A DNA stretch of 64,000 bases from SVTX01 sp045577415 (GTDB taxonomy: Bacteria; Bacillota; Clostridia; Oscillospirales; CAG-272). The stretch spans positions 1 through 64,000 of the forward strand of contig JAZNII010000002.1 in NCBI GenBank assembly GCA_045577415.1, written 5' to 3'. The translations under genes were made by a program, and so were the position numbers. The notes beneath the pieces are model-generated. The model was given only the letters and a program-made list of their open reading frames with translations, ran no database searches and was not told the origin of the DNA. Shown here piece by piece: positions 61,805 to 64,000 of this stretch. Positions within the stretch are counted from its first letter, which is position 1, and each line of letters starts with the position of its first letter.

Positions 61805-62401
61805 TTAGTCTATTTTACAGATTCGCTCGGTTAAAAATATGTGTTCGTGGTCGATGCCGCAGCCGCCGGCAGTTTCGTTTTCATCTGTCTCATACGTGGG
61901 AGGGTCAATGTCGACAATTATCTCGAGGCAAAGACAGATGTAGCCGTCTATCTCGGTGTAGTGTAACATTCCGTCTTCTCTGTCCTCACCGTACTTTTGA
62001 GCTTGTTCTTTGATTTTTTCCTTGGCGTCTTCGAGAGATTCTTCAAATTCTTTATCATTTATGTGTTTTGAATATACGCCGACCTCGTATGCGTGGATAT
62101 CGACTACCTCAAGGCTTGGGTTCAAATAGACCGAGTACTTCTCATTTGTGTATATTCCGTAAAGCTTAAGCTCATAACTTACGTTGATCCTACCGTCTGC
62201 AAGATTGCGAATTGATACCTGAAATGCCGACAGATTTTTTGTTCCGAACTTGTCTATTATCGCTTTGTCGGATATTTTGTAAATATTCAGTTCTTCTTCG
62301 GTATATCCTGCACTTGATCTGTTGGGCAAAATCTGTTCGCAAGCCGAAAGTGCAAATAAAAGGATAAGTGCCATCAGCAAAATAGATATTAACTTTTTCA
62401 T
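61805..62401 (-). CDS. Lipoprotein of unknown function, 198 aa
   Basis: A signal sequence (ISILLMALILLFALSACE) with lipobox LSAC places it on the outer face of the membrane. The mature part is acidic, with NVSYELKLYGIYTNEKYSVY and a C-terminal Cys-His stretch (GGCGIDHEHIF). No family is recognised. It is monocistronic, convergent with the his operon. Confidence 0.75.
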   Translation of the reverse strand: MKKLISILLMALILLFALSACEQILPNRSSAGYTEEELNIYKISDKAIIDKFGTKNLSAFQVSIRNLADGRINVSYELKLYGIYTNEKYSVYLNPSLEVVDIHAYEVGVYSKHINDKEFEESLEDAKEKIKEQAQKYGEDREDGMLHYTEIDGYICLCLEIIVDIDPPTYETDENETAGGCGIDHEHIFLTERICKID

Positions 62402-62570
62402 AAAATGTCCTCCTAATTTAACAATTTTGCTTTCATATAATAAGTCGACATTTTTTGGAAAAGGTTACAGTTGATTAAATTTATTAAGAAAACTTAATAA
62501 AAAATTGAATAAATATAGATAAAGTTAAATAAACTTAATTTTAACCAGTGCTACGATTTAAAATTCTAAG

Positions 62571-63287
62571 TTATTTAAGCAATTTTTCAAGCTCAGCCAT
62601 TTTTTCTCGCGTCGGCTCGGGGATGTCTCCGAAACGGAAGTTTATCTGCATTTTGTCGTATTTTACCTGACAGATCTTGCGGAACGGGAGCAATTCTATC
62701 TTGTCCACGTTTGCGTGAGCGTCGGCGATCTCTTTCAATGCAAGGATGTTTTCATCATTGTCATTCTTTGTCGGAATGATGACCTGACGGAGGGTTGTCG
62801 GGATATTACATTCGCAGAGATAGTCGAGAAAAGCGAGAGGAGTATCTATTGAGCTTCCCACGCTTTCGCGGTAGAGCGTGTCAGTGGTGTACTTAATATC
62901 AAGTAAAACTCTGTCGGTGACGGTCAGCAAATCCTTTACACCGTCCGTGAGGATGCAACCCGAGGTATCAAGGCAGGTGTTAATGCCGTTTTCGTGGCAG
63001 AGGCAAAACAGTTCTTTGACGAATTCTGCCTGCAAAAGCGGTTCGCCGCCCGAGACGGTAACGCCGCCGTCCTCGCCGAAATATTCCCTGAAGCGTAGAG
63101 CTTTTTTGACAAGCTCCTCTGCGCTGTAAAGTGTGCCGCCCGCCGTGTCCCATGTGTCGGGATTGTGGCAACAGCCGCAACGGAGAGGGCAACCCTGCAA
63201 AAAAATTACGAATCTTACGCCGGGGCCGTCCAAAGTACCCATACTCTGGATAGAATGGACGCGCCCCGTTATTTTATTTTCCGTCAT
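62571..63287 (-). CDS. pflA: Pyruvate formate-lyase activating enzyme
   Basis: 238 residues, radical SAM. The cluster motif is CPLRCGCCH (CX3CX2C), with GGVTVSGGEPLLQ and DTSGC as further family blocks. It forms the glycyl radical in PflB. Its start overlaps the pflB stop by 4 nt, so the two are coupled. Confidence 0.94.
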   Translation of the reverse strand: MTENKITGRVHSIQSMGTLDGPGVRFVIFLQGCPLRCGCCHNPDTWDTAGGTLYSAEELVKKALRFREYFGEDGGVTVSGGEPLLQAEFVKELFCLCHENGINTCLDTSGCILTDGVKDLLTVTDRVLLDIKYTTDTLYRESVGSSIDTPLAFLDYLCECNIPTTLRQVIIPTKNDNDENILALKEIADAHANVDKIELLPFRKICQVKYDKMQINFRFGDIPEPTREKMAELEKLLK

Positions 63288-64000
63288 ATAGTTTCGTGGA
63301 ACGTGCGGCTTATGACCTCTCTCTGCTGCTCGCGAGAGAGCTTGTTGAAGTTGACCGCATAACCCGACACGCGGATGGTCAGGTTGGGGTAATCCTCGGG
63401 GTTCTCGTAAGCCTTCATCAAGGTCTCGCGGTTGAGGACGTTGACGTTGATGTGGTGCGCTTTCTTGGCAAAATATCCGTCAAGAATATGAACGAGATTG
63501 TCAATTCGCTCATCTTCGGTTCTTCCGAGTGCCTCGGGAGTGATCGAGAAGGTGTTGGAGATACCGTCGCGGCAATCGTCGTAGCTGATCTTTGCCACCG
63601 AATTGAGGGACGCAAGAGCGCCGTTCTCCTCGCGGTTGTGCATGGGGTTAGCACCGGGAGCAAAGGGAGCGGATGCACGTCTGCCGTCGGGAGTTGCGCC
63701 GGTGTTCTTACCGTACATTACGTTAGATGTAATAGTCAGTACCGAGAGGGTGTGAACCGCATTTCTGTACGTGGGAGTCTTACGAAGCTCTACGATCATT
63801 CTGTGAGCCATATCCTTGGCGATAAGGTCTACTCTGTCGTCATCGTTGCCGTACTTGGGGAAGTCTCCCTCTGTCTTAAAGTCAACGATAAATCCATTTT
63901 CATCCTTGACGGGAGCTACGTTTGCGTACTTTATCGCGCTGAGCGAGTCGGCAACAACCGAAAGTCCCGCTATACCGAATGCCATAAAGCGACCGACGTC
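63284..64000 (-). CDS. pflB: Pyruvate formate-lyase, C-terminal part; 5' end outside the window
   Basis: The frame is open to the right edge (DVGRFMAFGIAGLSVVADSL onward). NVMYGKNTGATPDGRRASAP and the glycyl-radical region RVSGYAVNF (radical Gly) identify the C-terminus of PflB. The enzyme cleaves pyruvate with CoA to acetyl-CoA and formate in anaerobes. About two thirds of the protein lie beyond the window. Confidence 0.95.
   Translation of the reverse strand, partial: DVGRFMAFGIAGLSVVADSLSAIKYANVAPVKDENGFIVDFKTEGDFPKYGNDDDRVDLIAKDMAHRMIVELRKTPTYRNAVHTLSVLTITSNVMYGKNTGATPDGRRASAPFAPGANPMHNREENGALASLNSVAKISYDDCRDGISNTFSITPEALGRTEDERIDNLVHILDGYFAKKAHHINVNVLNRETLMKAYENPEDYPNLTIRVSGYAVNFNKLSREQQREVISRTFHETI

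Overview
The window looks like the chromosome of a gut-type Clostridia (Oscillospiraceae/Ruminococcaceae-like) bacterium. The reasons are a short HisG with a separate HisZ behind a TrpR-like YerC regulator, a lysine riboswitch on dapA-dapB-lysA, an AgrB/AgrD pair with a lactone-type AgrD, Clostridia-type radical-SAM peptide machinery, and a Tn1549/CTn-like conjugation module. Assignment below class level is inference.

Positions 1-11,100 are an AT-rich accessory island. A leftward ribosomal-peptide (RiPP) operon encodes a radical SAM/SPASM maturase, an acyl-carrier-like protein, a 47-residue Cys-tailed precursor and a subtilisin-type protease fused to a P-loop domain that runs off the left edge. 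Next come a tyrosine integrase, nested insertion-sequence wreckage and a complete agrB-agrD pair without local agrC or agrA. Pairs of 9-bp direct repeats with an exact 20-bp period sit in front of both agrBD and the RiPP operon, at nearly the same distance from the -10 box. This suggests that one LytTR/AgrA-like regulator controls both. It is the most interesting observation in the window.

Positions 11,100-44,100 are a degenerate or incomplete conjugative element, transcribed entirely leftward. From the right it holds ParB, a replication-type winged-helix protein and a small regulator-like protein. A promoter with four GTGCCAA repeats at an 11-bp period then leads into the type IV secretion genes: a VirB2-like pilin, a TrbL-like channel protein, two membrane proteins, PrgI, a 1,899-residue surface protein, VirB4, DUF5697, DUF6100 and a VirD4-like coupling ATPase. 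Further left are an S1-domain protein, small DUF proteins, an unusual promoter plus structured leader RNA, DUF932, a Cys-rich protein, a sigma factor, a DUF4942-like protein and a methyltransferase-SNF2 fusion. No relaxase and no peptidoglycan hydrolase domain is visible in the module. Its left edge is a junction with a truncated ABC transporter gene, and an ISL3-family element sits on the right edge.

Positions 45,600-64,000 are core metabolism: metY and metA (methionine), a DUF1576 membrane protein, a small XRE regulator, lysA-dapB-dapA under a lysine riboswitch, and the compact ten-gene yerC-hisZGDCBHAF-hisIE operon. After these come a lipoprotein and pflA with the C-terminal part of pflB.
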